NCBI RefSeq assembly: GCF_021538675.1
Contig: NZ_JAJUKH010000002.1
Location: 558,001-622,000, forward strand
DNA length: 64,000 nucleotides
DNA from: Paenarthrobacter sp. AR 02
GTDB taxonomy: Bacteria > Actinomycetota > Actinomycetes > Actinomycetales > Micrococcaceae
Reading direction: 5' to 3'
Positions 25,114-34,728 of the stretch are shown here, in pieces. The notes beneath the pieces are model-generated. The model searched no databases, was not told the origin of the DNA, and saw only the letters and a list, made by a program, of their open reading frames with translations. The stretch's first letter is position 1. Each line of letters begins with the position of its first letter. A program made the translations under genes and the position numbers.

Positions 25114-26012
25114 ATCCACAGCCGTCCACGCCCGCTGACGCCGGCCAGGCATCAGCACCGTCCACCTTCCGCCTGAGTTACGGGTACGGGACCGATCGTG
25201 GTCTCCGGCGCGAGCTGAATGAGGATTCGTTCATCGCGGCCGACCCCGTTTTTGCCGTGGCTGACGGCATGGGCGGCCACGAGGCCGGCGAAATAGCCAG
25301 CGGCATGTGCGTGCGGACGTTGGGGAGCTCACCCGAACTCGCGTCGGGCGTCCGCACCGCCTCTGCGGCGGAGCTGCAGGCCTGCCTGCTGAACGCTGAC
25401 GCAGCCATCCGGACTGCCACCGGAGCCCGGGCCGGGACAACCCTGTCCGGCGTCGTGGTGGTGGAACAGATGGGCCTGCCCTACTGGTTGGTGATGAACA
25501 TCGGAGACTCCAGGACCTACCGCCTGAGCCAGGGCGCGTTCGCCCAGGTCAGCGTGGACCACTCCGAGGTACAGGAACTGGTGGACTCCGGCGACATCAC
25601 TGCCGAACAGGCGGCAGTCCATCCTCGGCGCCACGTGGTCACGCGCGCCTTGGGTACGGGAGATGAAACCGAAGCCGACTTCTGGTTGCTGCCCATCCAG
25701 GAAGGCGACCGGATCATGGTCTGCTCTGACGGCCTCAACGGCGAACTCGGCGATGAGCACATGTTCCGCATCCTCAGCACAGTGGCCCACCCGCAGGACG
25801 CGGTGGACGCGCTGATCCAGGCGGCTCTGCGGAGCGGGGGCCGGGACAACGTCACCGTGATTGTGGTTGACGCCAAGAACGTAATGAACGACGCCGGCAT
25901 CGCCACTACCGCGCCGAGGCCCGAGGTCGCGTCCGAGGTGGAGGAAGACACCCTTCCCAGGGCTTGGGTGAATGGAACTGACCAGGAGGAAGGCGCCGAT
26001 GGTAAGCAGTAA
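25110..26012 (+). CDS. PP2C-family Ser/Thr protein phosphatase
   Basis: 300 residues, cytoplasmic. The metal-binding Asp residues lie in 'NEDSFIAADPVFAVADGMGG' and 'VCSDGLNGEL', with 'NIGDSRTYRL' and the terminal 'GGRDNVTVIVV', giving the full PPM/PP2C set that dephosphorylates Ser/Thr with two Mn2+/Mg2+ ions. It is the natural antagonist of the PknB-type kinase 2.6 kb downstream. FHA proteins on both sides are likely shared substrates. ATGA start overlap with the RDD-FHA gene and a 14-nt overlap with the next gene indicate coupled translation. It appears intact. Confidence 0.95.
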   Translation: MNPQPSTPADAGQASAPSTFRLSYGYGTDRGLRRELNEDSFIAADPVFAVADGMGGHEAGEIASGMCVRTLGSSPELASGVRTASAAELQACLLNADAAIRTATGARAGTTLSGVVVVEQMGLPYWLVMNIGDSRTYRLSQGAFAQVSVDHSEVQELVDSGDITAEQAAVHPRRHVVTRALGTGDETEADFWLLPIQEGDRIMVCSDGLNGELGDEHMFRILSTVAHPQDAVDALIQAALRSGGRDNVTVIVVDAKNVMNDAGIATTAPRPEVASEVEEDTLPRAWVNGTDQEEGADGKQ

Positions 26013-27732
26013 CCACCGCTCGCCGGCCCGATACCAGCACGGTGAGTGGTTCGGTGTGGTCCGCGGGGGGACAGTTGTTCTCTTGGGCCCTGACACGCCA
26101 CACGCACTCATCGATACCGTGTGGGAGTTGCTGGCATCTGCGCCCGAGGCCCATGAGGTGCTTCACGAAGTGACGGAGGCCTTCGGTGTCTCGCTCAGCC
26201 GTATCCCTCCTTTCGGGATCATCGCCGCCACGGATGCCCTGCGTGTTTTCCTCCGCGGGGAGCTCGAATTGCTGGTGCACCTGGAGGACGGCCAGGAACG
26301 GATCACCGGGCGGGACGTGACCACCTGGACCGAACGGCGGATCGCGGATGCCCGGGGTTACAGTCTCCGCATCGGCAGCAGCACCACGCCACTGGACCAG
26401 TCTTCGTTGAGCGGGGCTGCCCTGAACAGCTTTCCCTTGGCCGAAGGCGTGGTGCTGCTGGCATCCCTTGACGTCCAGTTGGGTACGGCGGCAGGCGGCG
26501 CTGTAGCCGAGGCTGAGCCCGGAGCCGTTCCTGTTCCTGAAACTGCAGCGACCGGGACCCCGGTCTCCGATCGGGTGTCCGATGAAACCATGATCGGCTT
26601 CCCGGAGCCGGAACCGGAACCGGAGCGCGAGCCCGAACCGGAGCCCGAGCCCGAACCCGAGCTGATGCTGGAACCCGAACCCGAACCCGAGCCGGAGCCA
26701 GAAGAAGAAGCCCAGCTTCCCGTCCACACCAGCAGCACCGATCCCTTGGTCCCGTCGCTGGAGAACACCACCAACTACGACCACCTCTGGGATAAGACGG
26801 TGATGCGGAACATCGAGGACGCCGCCGTCCGCATCGACGATGAAGCCGAGCACCCACACGAAGCACCGGCCCCTCCGGTTGCGCCAACCCCGCCCGAACC
26901 ACCGGCCGCGGAAACCACAGCGGCAGCGAGCGGGCCCGCTCCGGCCGAGTCCGCCGTCGGGCAGGTCCAGGCTGTACCGGCCACGGGCCTCATCGATTCG
27001 GTTCCGTGGCTCCGAAGCAGCTCCGGCACGTCAACTGCGGTCGGCAACCCGTCCGCTGCGCCGGCCGTTCAGGCCGCGGAGCAAGTGGCCGAACCCGCAC
27101 CCCAAATGCCAACGGGTTGGTCGCCTGCCTTGCCACCGCCCCCGCCGTCGGAGACGTCCGGAGGAGCGGACCCGGACCACGACGGCGAAACCATTATGAA
27201 GAGCAGTCTTCCCGTCGGTAACGACACAGCCGCCCAGCAGTCCGGTGCAGCTGCAGGAACAGCACCCGTCAATGGGCCGAGTGTCCTGGCGCGTGTCTGC
27301 CCAGCAGGACATGCCAATCCGCCAACCTACCCGCAATGCTCCGTGTGCGGTATGGCACTGTCCGGGGACGCGGTCCACGTCCCGCGACCCCGGCTCGGCC
27401 GCATGCGGCTTTCCACAGGCGAGCTCATCGACCTTGACCAGTCGCTGATTATTGGCCGGCAGCCGTCGGTTTCCCGTGTCCAGGGTGGCACTATGCCCCG
27501 TTTGGTCCAGGTTGAGAGCCCTGGCGGGGACATTTCGCGCTCGCATGTCGAGGTGCGGCTGGAGGGCTGGCACGTCATGTTGTGTGACTTGAAGGCCACC
27601 AATGGCACCGTGCTCATCAGGGAAGGGCAAGCGCCACGCCGGCTCGCCCAGAACGAGATGGCCATCCTGCTGGACGGCGACATCGCCGAACTGGGTGACG
27701 ATATTTCATTGCGTTTCGAGGAGATTCTTTGA
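25999..27732 (+). CDS. FHA-domain protein with Glu/Pro repeats and zinc ribbon
   Basis: 577 residues, no membrane segment. The N-terminal ~130 residues ('ARYQHGEWFGVVRGGTVVLL') form a compact domain I do not recognise. Residues ~190-250 are an EPEP-type acidic repeat, followed by Pro/Ala-rich linkers. A zinc ribbon ('VCPAGHANPPTYPQCSVCGM') sits near residue 435 and an FHA domain closes the protein ('LIIGRQPSV', 'SRSHVEVRL', 'LKATNGTVL'). Linker motifs such as 'ETIMKSS' could be kinase sites. The ATG at 25999 has AGGAGG nine bases upstream, inside the phosphatase gene. It ends in a TTGA overlap with the kinase. It is probably an adaptor between kinase and target. Confidence 0.85.
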   Translation: MVSSNHRSPARYQHGEWFGVVRGGTVVLLGPDTPHALIDTVWELLASAPEAHEVLHEVTEAFGVSLSRIPPFGIIAATDALRVFLRGELELLVHLEDGQERITGRDVTTWTERRIADARGYSLRIGSSTTPLDQSSLSGAALNSFPLAEGVVLLASLDVQLGTAAGGAVAEAEPGAVPVPETAATGTPVSDRVSDETMIGFPEPEPEPEREPEPEPEPEPELMLEPEPEPEPEPEEEAQLPVHTSSTDPLVPSLENTTNYDHLWDKTVMRNIEDAAVRIDDEAEHPHEAPAPPVAPTPPEPPAAETTAAASGPAPAESAVGQVQAVPATGLIDSVPWLRSSSGTSTAVGNPSAAPAVQAAEQVAEPAPQMPTGWSPALPPPPPSETSGGADPDHDGETIMKSSLPVGNDTAAQQSGAAAGTAPVNGPSVLARVCPAGHANPPTYPQCSVCGMALSGDAVHVPRPRLGRMRLSTGELIDLDQSLIIGRQPSVSRVQGGTMPRLVQVESPGGDISRSHVEVRLEGWHVMLCDLKATNGTVLIREGQAPRRLAQNEMAILLDGDIAELGDDISLRFEEIL

Positions 27733-29438
27733 GTTCCAAGAGGCCCCCCGCGCCGCCTCCACCCATCCCGGGTTTCAAATACATCAGCCTGCTGGGTTCC
27801 GGTGGCTTCTCGGATGTTTACCTTTACGAGCAGGACAGGCCGCGTCGAAAAGTGGCTGTGAAGGTGCTGTTGTCGGACCTGAAGACCGAAGGGGCGCGCC
27901 GCCGCTTCGAGTCAGAGGCGAACCTGATGGCGCAGTTGTCATCCCACCCGTACATCGTGACGATCTTCGAGGCCGAGATCACCGAAAACGGTCACTCCTA
28001 CCTCGCCATGGAATACTGCTCCAGGCCAAGCCTGGACGTCCGCTACCGTCGTCAGCGCTTCAGCGTGGACGAGGTCCTCGCCATCGGGATCCAGGTGGCG
28101 TCCGCCGTCGAGACCGCGCACCGCGCCGGAATCGTGCACCGCGACATCAAGCCCGCCAACATCCTGGTCACGGACTACAACAGGCCTGCGCTGACGGACT
28201 TTGGCATCTCCGGCACCATCGGCGCCGACACCGAGGACGACGCCGGCATGTCCATTCCGTGGTCGCCGCCGGAGCAGTTCCGGGGAGGGCCAGTAGAAGG
28301 TGTCCCCGTGGACATCTGGGCTTTGGGTGCCACCCTGTACACGCTGCTGGCCGGCCGTTCGCCCTTCGTTCTTCCGGGGCAGGACAATTCACAGCGTGAA
28401 CTGATTTCGAGGATCACCAACTCGGCACTTCCGCGCTTGGGCCGGGCCGATGTCCCCGAATCCCTCGAGTTGGTGTTGGCTACGGCCATGGCGAAGTCGC
28501 CCGAATCCCGCTACTCCTCGGCGCATGCTTTCGCCCTGGCGCTGCAGCGGATCCAGACCGAGCTCAACCTCTCCGTCACGCCCTTCGAAGTGCTCGAAGA
28601 ACCGGGCCATGGCGAAGAGCACCCGGACGACGACGTCGAGGAAACCCGGGTCCGGAGCATCGCCTCCATCGATCCGGACGCTTCCGGAACCGCCACGACC
28701 GGGTCCGCCCCGACGTTCCCGGCACGCACGTTCCCGTCCACGGTTCCAGGTACAAGTCCGCAGCCTGTGCAGCCCAAGAACCCGCCACAAACGGTGCAGA
28801 CGCCTGCCCAGTTCCAGGCACCGCCGCAATTCCGGGTGCCGGACCACACGGCCAACCGCGCGCCCGCGGAGCCGGACACCGCCGAGTCCACGGTCCTGCG
28901 CGGCTGGCAGCCTTCCGGCAAAAACGACGACGTCGACGCCACGGTCAGCCGCTCCGGCGCGCCATCGGGTGCCTCGCCGGTTGAGCCGCAGCCGGCCGAC
29001 CACGGCAAACGAAACCTGTGGTTGGCGGCAACCGGCGCAGCTGTCCTGGTGGTAGCCATTGTGGTGGGCGTGGTCCTCGGGGCAAATGCCCAACCCAAGG
29101 CAGCTCCCACCGAGAGCAGCAGCAAGCCACCCGTGGACGCGCTGGGTGATGGCGGCGTTCCTGAAGTGACCGGTTTGCACGCAGAACAGCAGTCCGGCGG
29201 CATGGGACCTCCACTCATTATTTTCCGGTGGGATTACGTCGAGATGAAGCCCGGGGACACGTTCAAATGGAGGACCAAGTCGGCCAAGTCCGATGGTCCC
29301 TACGAGTCGACGCTCGCCACCAACGCAGTGGTGTCGGGTAACACAGCACCACCGGTGTGTATCCAGGTCATCCTGGTCAGGGCTGACGGATCAGCGTCGC
29401 CCGGAGGACCCGATTCCATCGCTTGCCTGGACAAGTAG
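27729..29438 (+). CDS. PknB/Pkb2-type transmembrane Ser/Thr protein kinase
   Basis: 569 residues. The kinase domain covers ~15-280: glycine loop 'LLGSGGFSDVYL', ATP lysine K45 ('VAVKVLL'), catalytic 'IVHRDIKPANIL' with D139, and 'LTDFGIS' with D157. A Pro/Thr-rich juxtamembrane linker contains TxxR/TVLRG-like sites. One membrane helix (~429-452) precedes a ~115-residue extracytoplasmic domain with two Cys near the end, unlike PASTA domains, so the input signal is different. It starts at TTG 27729, overlapping the preceding stop by 4 nt, with GAGGAG upstream. It resembles Pkb2 of the bifidobacterial PFNA cluster by neighbours. Confidence 0.93.
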   Translation: MSSKRPPAPPPPIPGFKYISLLGSGGFSDVYLYEQDRPRRKVAVKVLLSDLKTEGARRRFESEANLMAQLSSHPYIVTIFEAEITENGHSYLAMEYCSRPSLDVRYRRQRFSVDEVLAIGIQVASAVETAHRAGIVHRDIKPANILVTDYNRPALTDFGISGTIGADTEDDAGMSIPWSPPEQFRGGPVEGVPVDIWALGATLYTLLAGRSPFVLPGQDNSQRELISRITNSALPRLGRADVPESLELVLATAMAKSPESRYSSAHAFALALQRIQTELNLSVTPFEVLEEPGHGEEHPDDDVEETRVRSIASIDPDASGTATTGSAPTFPARTFPSTVPGTSPQPVQPKNPPQTVQTPAQFQAPPQFRVPDHTANRAPAEPDTAESTVLRGWQPSGKNDDVDATVSRSGAPSGASPVEPQPADHGKRNLWLAATGAAVLVVAIVVGVVLGANAQPKAAPTESSSKPPVDALGDGGVPEVTGLHAEQQSGGMGPPLIIFRWDYVEMKPGDTFKWRTKSAKSDGPYESTLATNAVVSGNTAPPVCIQVILVRADGSASPGGPDSIACLDK

Positions 29439-29483
29439 ACGGCTTATGCAACAAATTCACTGCCCACTGAGGAGGCACAGATC

Positions 29484-30188
29484 ATGGGGGATCTAGCAAT
29501 AGATTTCTGTGGGGAATGGTACGAACCATCCGATGAGGACGTGTTCGACATCGGCCGCGAAGGCGACCTTGAGGTAGATGACAACCCTTACCTGCACCGG
29601 CGCTTCCTGCAGATTGCCCGTTACGACGGCATCTGGTGGCTCAGCAACGTGGGCAGCATGCTGTCCGCCACCATCGCCGACGGTTCCGGCGGGATGCAGG
29701 CCTGGCTGGCTCCCGGGGCTCGGATTCCGCTGGTTTTCAGCCACACCAACGTGATTTTCACGGCCGGTCCCACCACTTACGAGTTCGCGGTGCATTTGAA
29801 AACTCCGTCGTTCCGCCATGAAGCACGGGATGAGGACCAGGCGGGCGACACCACCATCGGGCCCGTGCTTTTCACCGATTCGCAGAAGGCGCTGATTGTC
29901 GCGCTGGCCGAGCCCATGCTTCGGCGTGACGGCACCGGTTTCAGCGCAATCCCGTCGTCCGCTGAGGCCGCAAAGCGGCTGGGGTGGGCGCTGACCCGTT
30001 TCAACCGCAAGTTGGACAATGTGTGCGACAAACTGGACCGCGTAGGCGTGGTCGGGCTGCGTGGGGGAGCCGGAAAACTCGCCACCAACCGCCGTGCCCG
30101 CCTGGTTGAGCACGCCGTGACCTCGCATCTGGTGACAGCGGCTGACCTGCACCTCCTTGAAACCATGACTGGAGCAGACGAAGCATGA
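29484..30188 (+). CDS. FHA-like / winged-helix cytoplasmic protein
   Basis: 234 residues. The first ~110 residues form an FHA-like beta-sandwich ('FDIGREGDLEVDDNPYLHRR', 'WLSNVGS'), with Gly-Arg and His/Asn in roughly FHA positions. The C-terminal half has a helical region resembling a winged-helix segment ('LTDSQKALIVALAEPML', 'SSAEAAKRLGWALTRFNRKL'). It may carry a phosphorylation readout to a partner or to DNA. That is inference; I know no characterised member. The start is ATG 29484 behind a strong GAGGAGG, and its stop overlaps the EssC-like gene by 4 nt, suggesting a stoichiometric partner of that ATPase. Confidence 0.7.
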   Translation: MGDLAIDFCGEWYEPSDEDVFDIGREGDLEVDDNPYLHRRFLQIARYDGIWWLSNVGSMLSATIADGSGGMQAWLAPGARIPLVFSHTNVIFTAGPTTYEFAVHLKTPSFRHEARDEDQAGDTTIGPVLFTDSQKALIVALAEPMLRRDGTGFSAIPSSAEAAKRLGWALTRFNRKLDNVCDKLDRVGVVGLRGGAGKLATNRRARLVEHAVTSHLVTAADLHLLETMTGADEA

Positions 30189-33100
30189 AGTTCCGCCTGA
30201 CCCTGCGGCGCGACACGGCTGAAGCCAAGGACCTGGCCGTCACAGTTGATGGCCGCGCCACCGTCGCGGATATCGCCACCGAGCTCTGGGTGGCGGACCC
30301 CGCGCGTAAGGGGACCGAAGCGCCGTCGAACCTGTCCATCAGCGTCGACGAAGCGTTCGTCGGTGGCGGGCTTTCCGGGCACGTCCTCCGGCCAACGGAC
30401 AACCTGCTGGAGTCGGGACTCCGGCCCGGCTCCAAAGTCTCCCTCGCGCAGGTAAGTGAGCAGTTCGCCTCGAACGGCCACGCCGACGGCAACAACAGGG
30501 GACCGGCGGCGGCGACCTTGCGCGTCTTGTCAGGGCCCGACGTCGGCCGCGAATTTTCGCTGCCGTTCGGTACCAGCTACATCGGCCGGGACCGGGACGT
30601 GGACATCCGCCTTTCGGATCCGCTCACCTCGAAGCGCCATGCGCGGGTCACCGTGGGCGAAACCGTGGAGATCGTTGACACGAATTCGGCCAACGGCCTG
30701 CTCATGGACGGGTTGCCCGTGACGCGGGCAACCCTTGGTTCCTCCGATACGGTGACGCTGGGTGACACCACCGTGGGCGTGGTTGCCCTCTCGCGGAACC
30801 ACAGTGGTGGACCGTCCTCGCCGCTGGTGGACTTCAACCGCTCGCCGCGTGTGCTCCCCAGGTTCGAATCGGCCAAGCGGGTGCCACCGGCCGGTCCGAA
30901 GCGTCCCGAGCACCAGCCGTTCCCGTACATCATGCTGGTGGCACCGCTGCTGATGGGTGGCGTGCTTTTCGCGGTCACCCAGAACCTGCTCTCAGTGCTG
31001 TTCATGGCCATGATGCCGCTCTTCATTGTGGGGCACTATGTGGACCACAAGATGCAGAGCAAACGCCAGGCCAAGGAAGGCCACAAACAGTTCACGGCTG
31101 CCATGCTGGCTTTCCGCGAGGACATCGACCGGCAGCAAAACATCGAACGGGCGGTCAGGCTGCAGGAAGCGCCGTCCGTCAGTGACACCGTGGATGCGAT
31201 CTACAAGCTCGGGCCGCTCCTGTGGACCAAGCGTCCAGAACACGAGCACTTCCTCGGGGTGCGGTTCGGGCTCGGCTCCGCGCCGTCGCGGATCCAGTTC
31301 GAGGAACCGGGTGCAAACGAAACCGAACCCCGGTACATGCGCGAAATCCAGGAGTGCCTGCAGCAGGTCCGCGTCATTGAGGGTGTACCGATCGTTTCGC
31401 AGTTGCGCACCTCGGGTTCCTTCGGGGTGGCCGGTGACCGCAGCGTGGTGGACGACGTCGCCCGCGGCGTGGTACTTCAACTGGTAGGCCTGCACTCACC
31501 GGCGGAAGTGGTCTTGGCGGCGCTGACCTCGGCCCGGTCACGGGAACGCTGGGACTGGCTGCAATGGCTCCCGCACGTGGGCTCGGGCCACAGCCCCCTG
31601 TCAGGGGACCATCTGGCGGCCGGTCCCGGGGCCGGTGCAGCACTGTTGTCCCGTCTCGAGAACCTCGTGGAAGAACGCGAGTCCATGGCCAAGGAGCCCG
31701 GTCCGCAGCTGCGTCCCGGACTTAAGGATGAGCACGAAGAGCTTCCTGGCCCCGTTGTTCCCGCGGTCCTGGTGGTTGTCGAGGACGATGCTCCCGTGGA
31801 CCGCGGACGCCTCACCCGCCTGGTGGAGAGGGGCCCAGACTACGGCGTCCACATCATGTGGGTGGCCGCGAATGTCCAGTCCTTGCCGGCAGCCTGCCGC
31901 GATTTCCTGTCGGTCGACGGCGATCACGGCACAACCACGGGCCAGGTGCGCCTGGGACGCCACACGTATCCGGTCAGTTGCGAAAGCGTCGATGCGGAGC
32001 TGGCGACGCAACTCGCTCGCATGATGTCACCCCTGGTGGATGTCGGAAACCCGCTCGAGGACGACTCCGACCTTCCGCGTGCTGTCTCCTACGCCACGTT
32101 GATCGGCAAGGAGCTGATGGACAACCCGCAGGCTGTTGCCGAGCGGTGGCAGGAGAACAACTCCGTCCATGCCACGGCCGTGCCCAACCGTAAAGACAAC
32201 GGCAGCCTCCGGGCCCTGGTGGGCTCCAAGGGCGTGGAGCCGTTCTACCTGGACCTCAAGAACGAGGGACCGCACGCGCTGGTGGGCGGAACCACCGGTG
32301 CGGGCAAGTCCGAGTTCCTGCAGTCCTGGGTCATGGGCATGGCCGCCGCCTACAGCCCGGACCGCGTCAGTTTCCTCTTCGTCGACTACAAGGGCGGTGC
32401 AGCGTTCGCGGACTGCCTGCACCTGCCGCACACCGTAGGCCTCGTCACCGACCTTTCGCCGCACCTGGTCCGCCGGGCACTGACATCCCTGCGCGCTGAG
32501 CTGCACTACCGCGAACGCCTCCTTAACAGGAAGAAGGCGAAGGACCTGCTGGCACTCCAACGCGAAGCAGATCCCGAAGCGCCGCCGTACCTCATCATCA
32601 TCGTGGACGAATTCGCCGCCCTCGCCACCGAGGTTCCGGAGTTCGTCGATGGCGTTGTGGACGTCGCAGCCCGTGGCCGATCCCTGGGCCTGCACCTGAT
32701 CCTCGCCACTCAACGGCCCGCCGGTGTCATCAAGGACAACCTGCGCGCCAACACCAATCTCCGGGTCGCGTTGCGCATGGCCGACGAAGTGGACGCAGTG
32801 GACATCCTGGGCGTTCCCACTGCAGCGTACTTTGATCCGTCCATTCCAGGCCGAGGTGCCGCCAAGACCGGCCCGGGACGCATCCAGGGTTTCCAGACCG
32901 GATATGCCGGTGGTTGGACCACGGACAAGCCCCAGCGTCCCCGCATCGACATTGTGGAGATGGCCTTCGGATCCGGACCTGCCTGGGAACCGCCCCTGGA
33001 CCAGCATGGAGAGGAAGAACCTGCCGGTCCCAACGACATTGCCAGGATGACCGGAAACATCATCCGTGCAGCTGACGTCCTGTCGATTGAGCCGCCCAGG

Positions 33101-34666
33101 AAGCCGTGGCTCAACGAACTGGCCACCACCTACGACTTCTCAAAGCTCCCGAACCCGCGAAGCGATGAACGCCTCCTGCTCGGAGTGGCCGACGACCCCG
33201 CCCACCAGGACCAGCCGACCGTTTTCTACGAGCCGGACAAAGACGGAAATATGGCCGTCTACGGCACGGGTGGATCCGGCAAGTCCGCAGCGTTGCGCAG
33301 CATCGCCATCGCCGCGGCCGTCACACCCCGTGGCGGGCCCGTGCACGTTTATGGCATCGATTGTGGTTCCAACGGCTTGAAGATGCTCGAAGGTCTCCCG
33401 CACGTCGGCGAAATCATCAACGGCGACGACGTCGAAAGAGTCGGCAGGCTGCTCCGCTGGCTCAAGGACGTCGCTGATGACCGGGCAGCACGGTTCGCGG
33501 AGGTCCGGGCCTCAACGATCGTCGAATACCGGGAACTGGCCAACAAACCGGACGAGAAGCGCATCTTCATCCTGGTGGACGGTATGTCGGCGTTCCGGGA
33601 AGGGTACGAATACAGCAAGCTGTCCGCGCTCTGGGACATCTTCCTGACCCTCGCCACGGACGGTCGTCCCTTGGGCATCCACCTGGTAGTGAGCGGTGAC
33701 CGCACCAACTCCGTCCCGGCGTCGCTCCTTGCATCCATCCAGAAACGGTTGGTCCTTCGCCTCAGCTCCGAGGACGACTACATGACCCTTGATGTTCCCA
33801 AGGACGTCCTCAATGCAGCTTCGCCTCCCGGGCGTGGACTGCTGGACGGACTCGAGGTCCAGCTCGCCGTGCTGGGCGGCAACTCGAACCTTGCCCTTCA
33901 GGCGCGGGAAGTGGCCAAGCTCAGCCAGGCAATGATCCGCCAAGGCCTCGAACAGGCACCCCAGATCCAGCGGCTCCCCGAACTGGTGGACCTGGACATC
34001 CTGCCCGGCGGCGCGCAGGACAACCCGGTCATCGGCGTCGACGACGAGACCCTCGGCCCGGCTGCCATTGCGGCCAAGGGTTCGCTCCTGCTCGCAGGCC
34101 CCCCGGGCGCCGGGCGAACGGTGGCACTGGTTACCCTGGCGTACGCGCTGCGCAGGTCCAATCCCCGGACCGACCTCATCTACATCGGGTCGCGGCGCTC
34201 GGCGGTTGCGGACCTGAACATTTGGAGCAGGTCCCTGGTGGGGCCGGACGAGGTCTCGGATGTGGTTGACGACCTGATCGACAAGGCATCGGATAATCCG
34301 GGCACCATGGCCATATTCATCGAGGGACTGACAGAGTTCACCGATACGTTGGCCGAGTCCGGTGTCGGCCGGTTGGTCACTGCAGCGATCAAGGCCGACC
34401 AATGGGTGGTGGGTGAGTCCGAAACGTCCACCTGGTCGCAAGCCTGGTCCCTCGCCCAGCCTTTCAAATCCGGGCGTCGCGGGCTGTTGCTCAATCCGGG
34501 AGACGTCGAGGGTGATTCCTTGCTCAACACCTCGCTTGGGCGGGTCAGCCCGGACTTCATTCCAGGACGCGGGTACATCGTGGGGCGCGGAAAAGTACGC
34601 AAGCTTCAGATCGCCATGCCGCCCGAGAACCGCAGCCAGGATTTGCCGCCACGCGGGAGGATGTAG
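30185..34666 (+). CDS. EssC/FtsK-type ATPase with FHA domain (type VII secretion-like motor)
   Basis: 1,493 residues. An N-terminal ubiquitin-like/YukD-type segment (~1-95) precedes an FHA domain (~108-205: 'SYIGRDRDVDIRLSDPLTSK', 'TNSANGLLMD'). Two membrane helices follow (~245-285), then three tandem FtsK/SpoIIIE ATPase domains. Domain 1 is complete (Walker A K708 in 'GGTTGAGKSEF', Walker B 'IIIVDEFAALA' with D808/E809). Domain 2 keeps Walker A (K1033, 'GTGGSGKSA') but has 'LVDGM' without Glu. Domain 3 has Arg at the Walker lysine (R1311, 'GPPGAGRT') and is probably inactive. This matches EssC/EccC of type VII secretion. It starts in an ATGA overlap. No WXG100 gene is nearby. Confidence 0.9.
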   Translation: MKFRLTLRRDTAEAKDLAVTVDGRATVADIATELWVADPARKGTEAPSNLSISVDEAFVGGGLSGHVLRPTDNLLESGLRPGSKVSLAQVSEQFASNGHADGNNRGPAAATLRVLSGPDVGREFSLPFGTSYIGRDRDVDIRLSDPLTSKRHARVTVGETVEIVDTNSANGLLMDGLPVTRATLGSSDTVTLGDTTVGVVALSRNHSGGPSSPLVDFNRSPRVLPRFESAKRVPPAGPKRPEHQPFPYIMLVAPLLMGGVLFAVTQNLLSVLFMAMMPLFIVGHYVDHKMQSKRQAKEGHKQFTAAMLAFREDIDRQQNIERAVRLQEAPSVSDTVDAIYKLGPLLWTKRPEHEHFLGVRFGLGSAPSRIQFEEPGANETEPRYMREIQECLQQVRVIEGVPIVSQLRTSGSFGVAGDRSVVDDVARGVVLQLVGLHSPAEVVLAALTSARSRERWDWLQWLPHVGSGHSPLSGDHLAAGPGAGAALLSRLENLVEERESMAKEPGPQLRPGLKDEHEELPGPVVPAVLVVVEDDAPVDRGRLTRLVERGPDYGVHIMWVAANVQSLPAACRDFLSVDGDHGTTTGQVRLGRHTYPVSCESVDAELATQLARMMSPLVDVGNPLEDDSDLPRAVSYATLIGKELMDNPQAVAERWQENNSVHATAVPNRKDNGSLRALVGSKGVEPFYLDLKNEGPHALVGGTTGAGKSEFLQSWVMGMAAAYSPDRVSFLFVDYKGGAAFADCLHLPHTVGLVTDLSPHLVRRALTSLRAELHYRERLLNRKKAKDLLALQREADPEAPPYLIIIVDEFAALATEVPEFVDGVVDVAARGRSLGLHLILATQRPAGVIKDNLRANTNLRVALRMADEVDAVDILGVPTAAYFDPSIPGRGAAKTGPGRIQGFQTGYAGGWTTDKPQRPRIDIVEMAFGSGPAWEPPLDQHGEEEPAGPNDIARMTGNIIRAADVLSIEPPRKPWLNELATTYDFSKLPNPRSDERLLLGVADDPAHQDQPTVFYEPDKDGNMAVYGTGGSGKSAALRSIAIAAAVTPRGGPVHVYGIDCGSNGLKMLEGLPHVGEIINGDDVERVGRLLRWLKDVADDRAARFAEVRASTIVEYRELANKPDEKRIFILVDGMSAFREGYEYSKLSALWDIFLTLATDGRPLGIHLVVSGDRTNSVPASLLASIQKRLVLRLSSEDDYMTLDVPKDVLNAASPPGRGLLDGLEVQLAVLGGNSNLALQAREVAKLSQAMIRQGLEQAPQIQRLPELVDLDILPGGAQDNPVIGVDDETLGPAAIAAKGSLLLAGPPGAGRTVALVTLAYALRRSNPRTDLIYIGSRRSAVADLNIWSRSLVGPDEVSDVVDDLIDKASDNPGTMAIFIEGLTEFTDTLAESGVGRLVTAAIKADQWVVGESETSTWSQAWSLAQPFKSGRRGLLLNPGDVEGDSLLNTSLGRVSPDFIPGRGYIVGRGKVRKLQIAMPPENRSQDLPPRGRM

Positions 34667-34694
34667 GAGGATTTCTCGAAACACCCCCAATTTC

Positions 34695-34712
34695 GGGGCG
34701 CCCCAACGCCCC
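34695..34712 (+). other. Small GC-rich hairpin between essC-like gene and the secreted protein gene
   Basis: GGGGCG (34695-34700) pairs with CGCCCC (34707-34712) around CCCCAA. It lies in the 62-nt gap before the ATG at 34729. It could lower read-through to the last gene or affect its translation. The evidence is only the symmetry. Confidence 0.35.
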
Positions 34713-34728
34713 AGCTGAGGTTACTTTC

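Noticed and set aside
26610..26710. Regular GAACCG/GAGCCC hexamer repeats
   Set aside because: They encode the EPEP tail of the FHA protein in frame; not a CRISPR or a mobile repeat.
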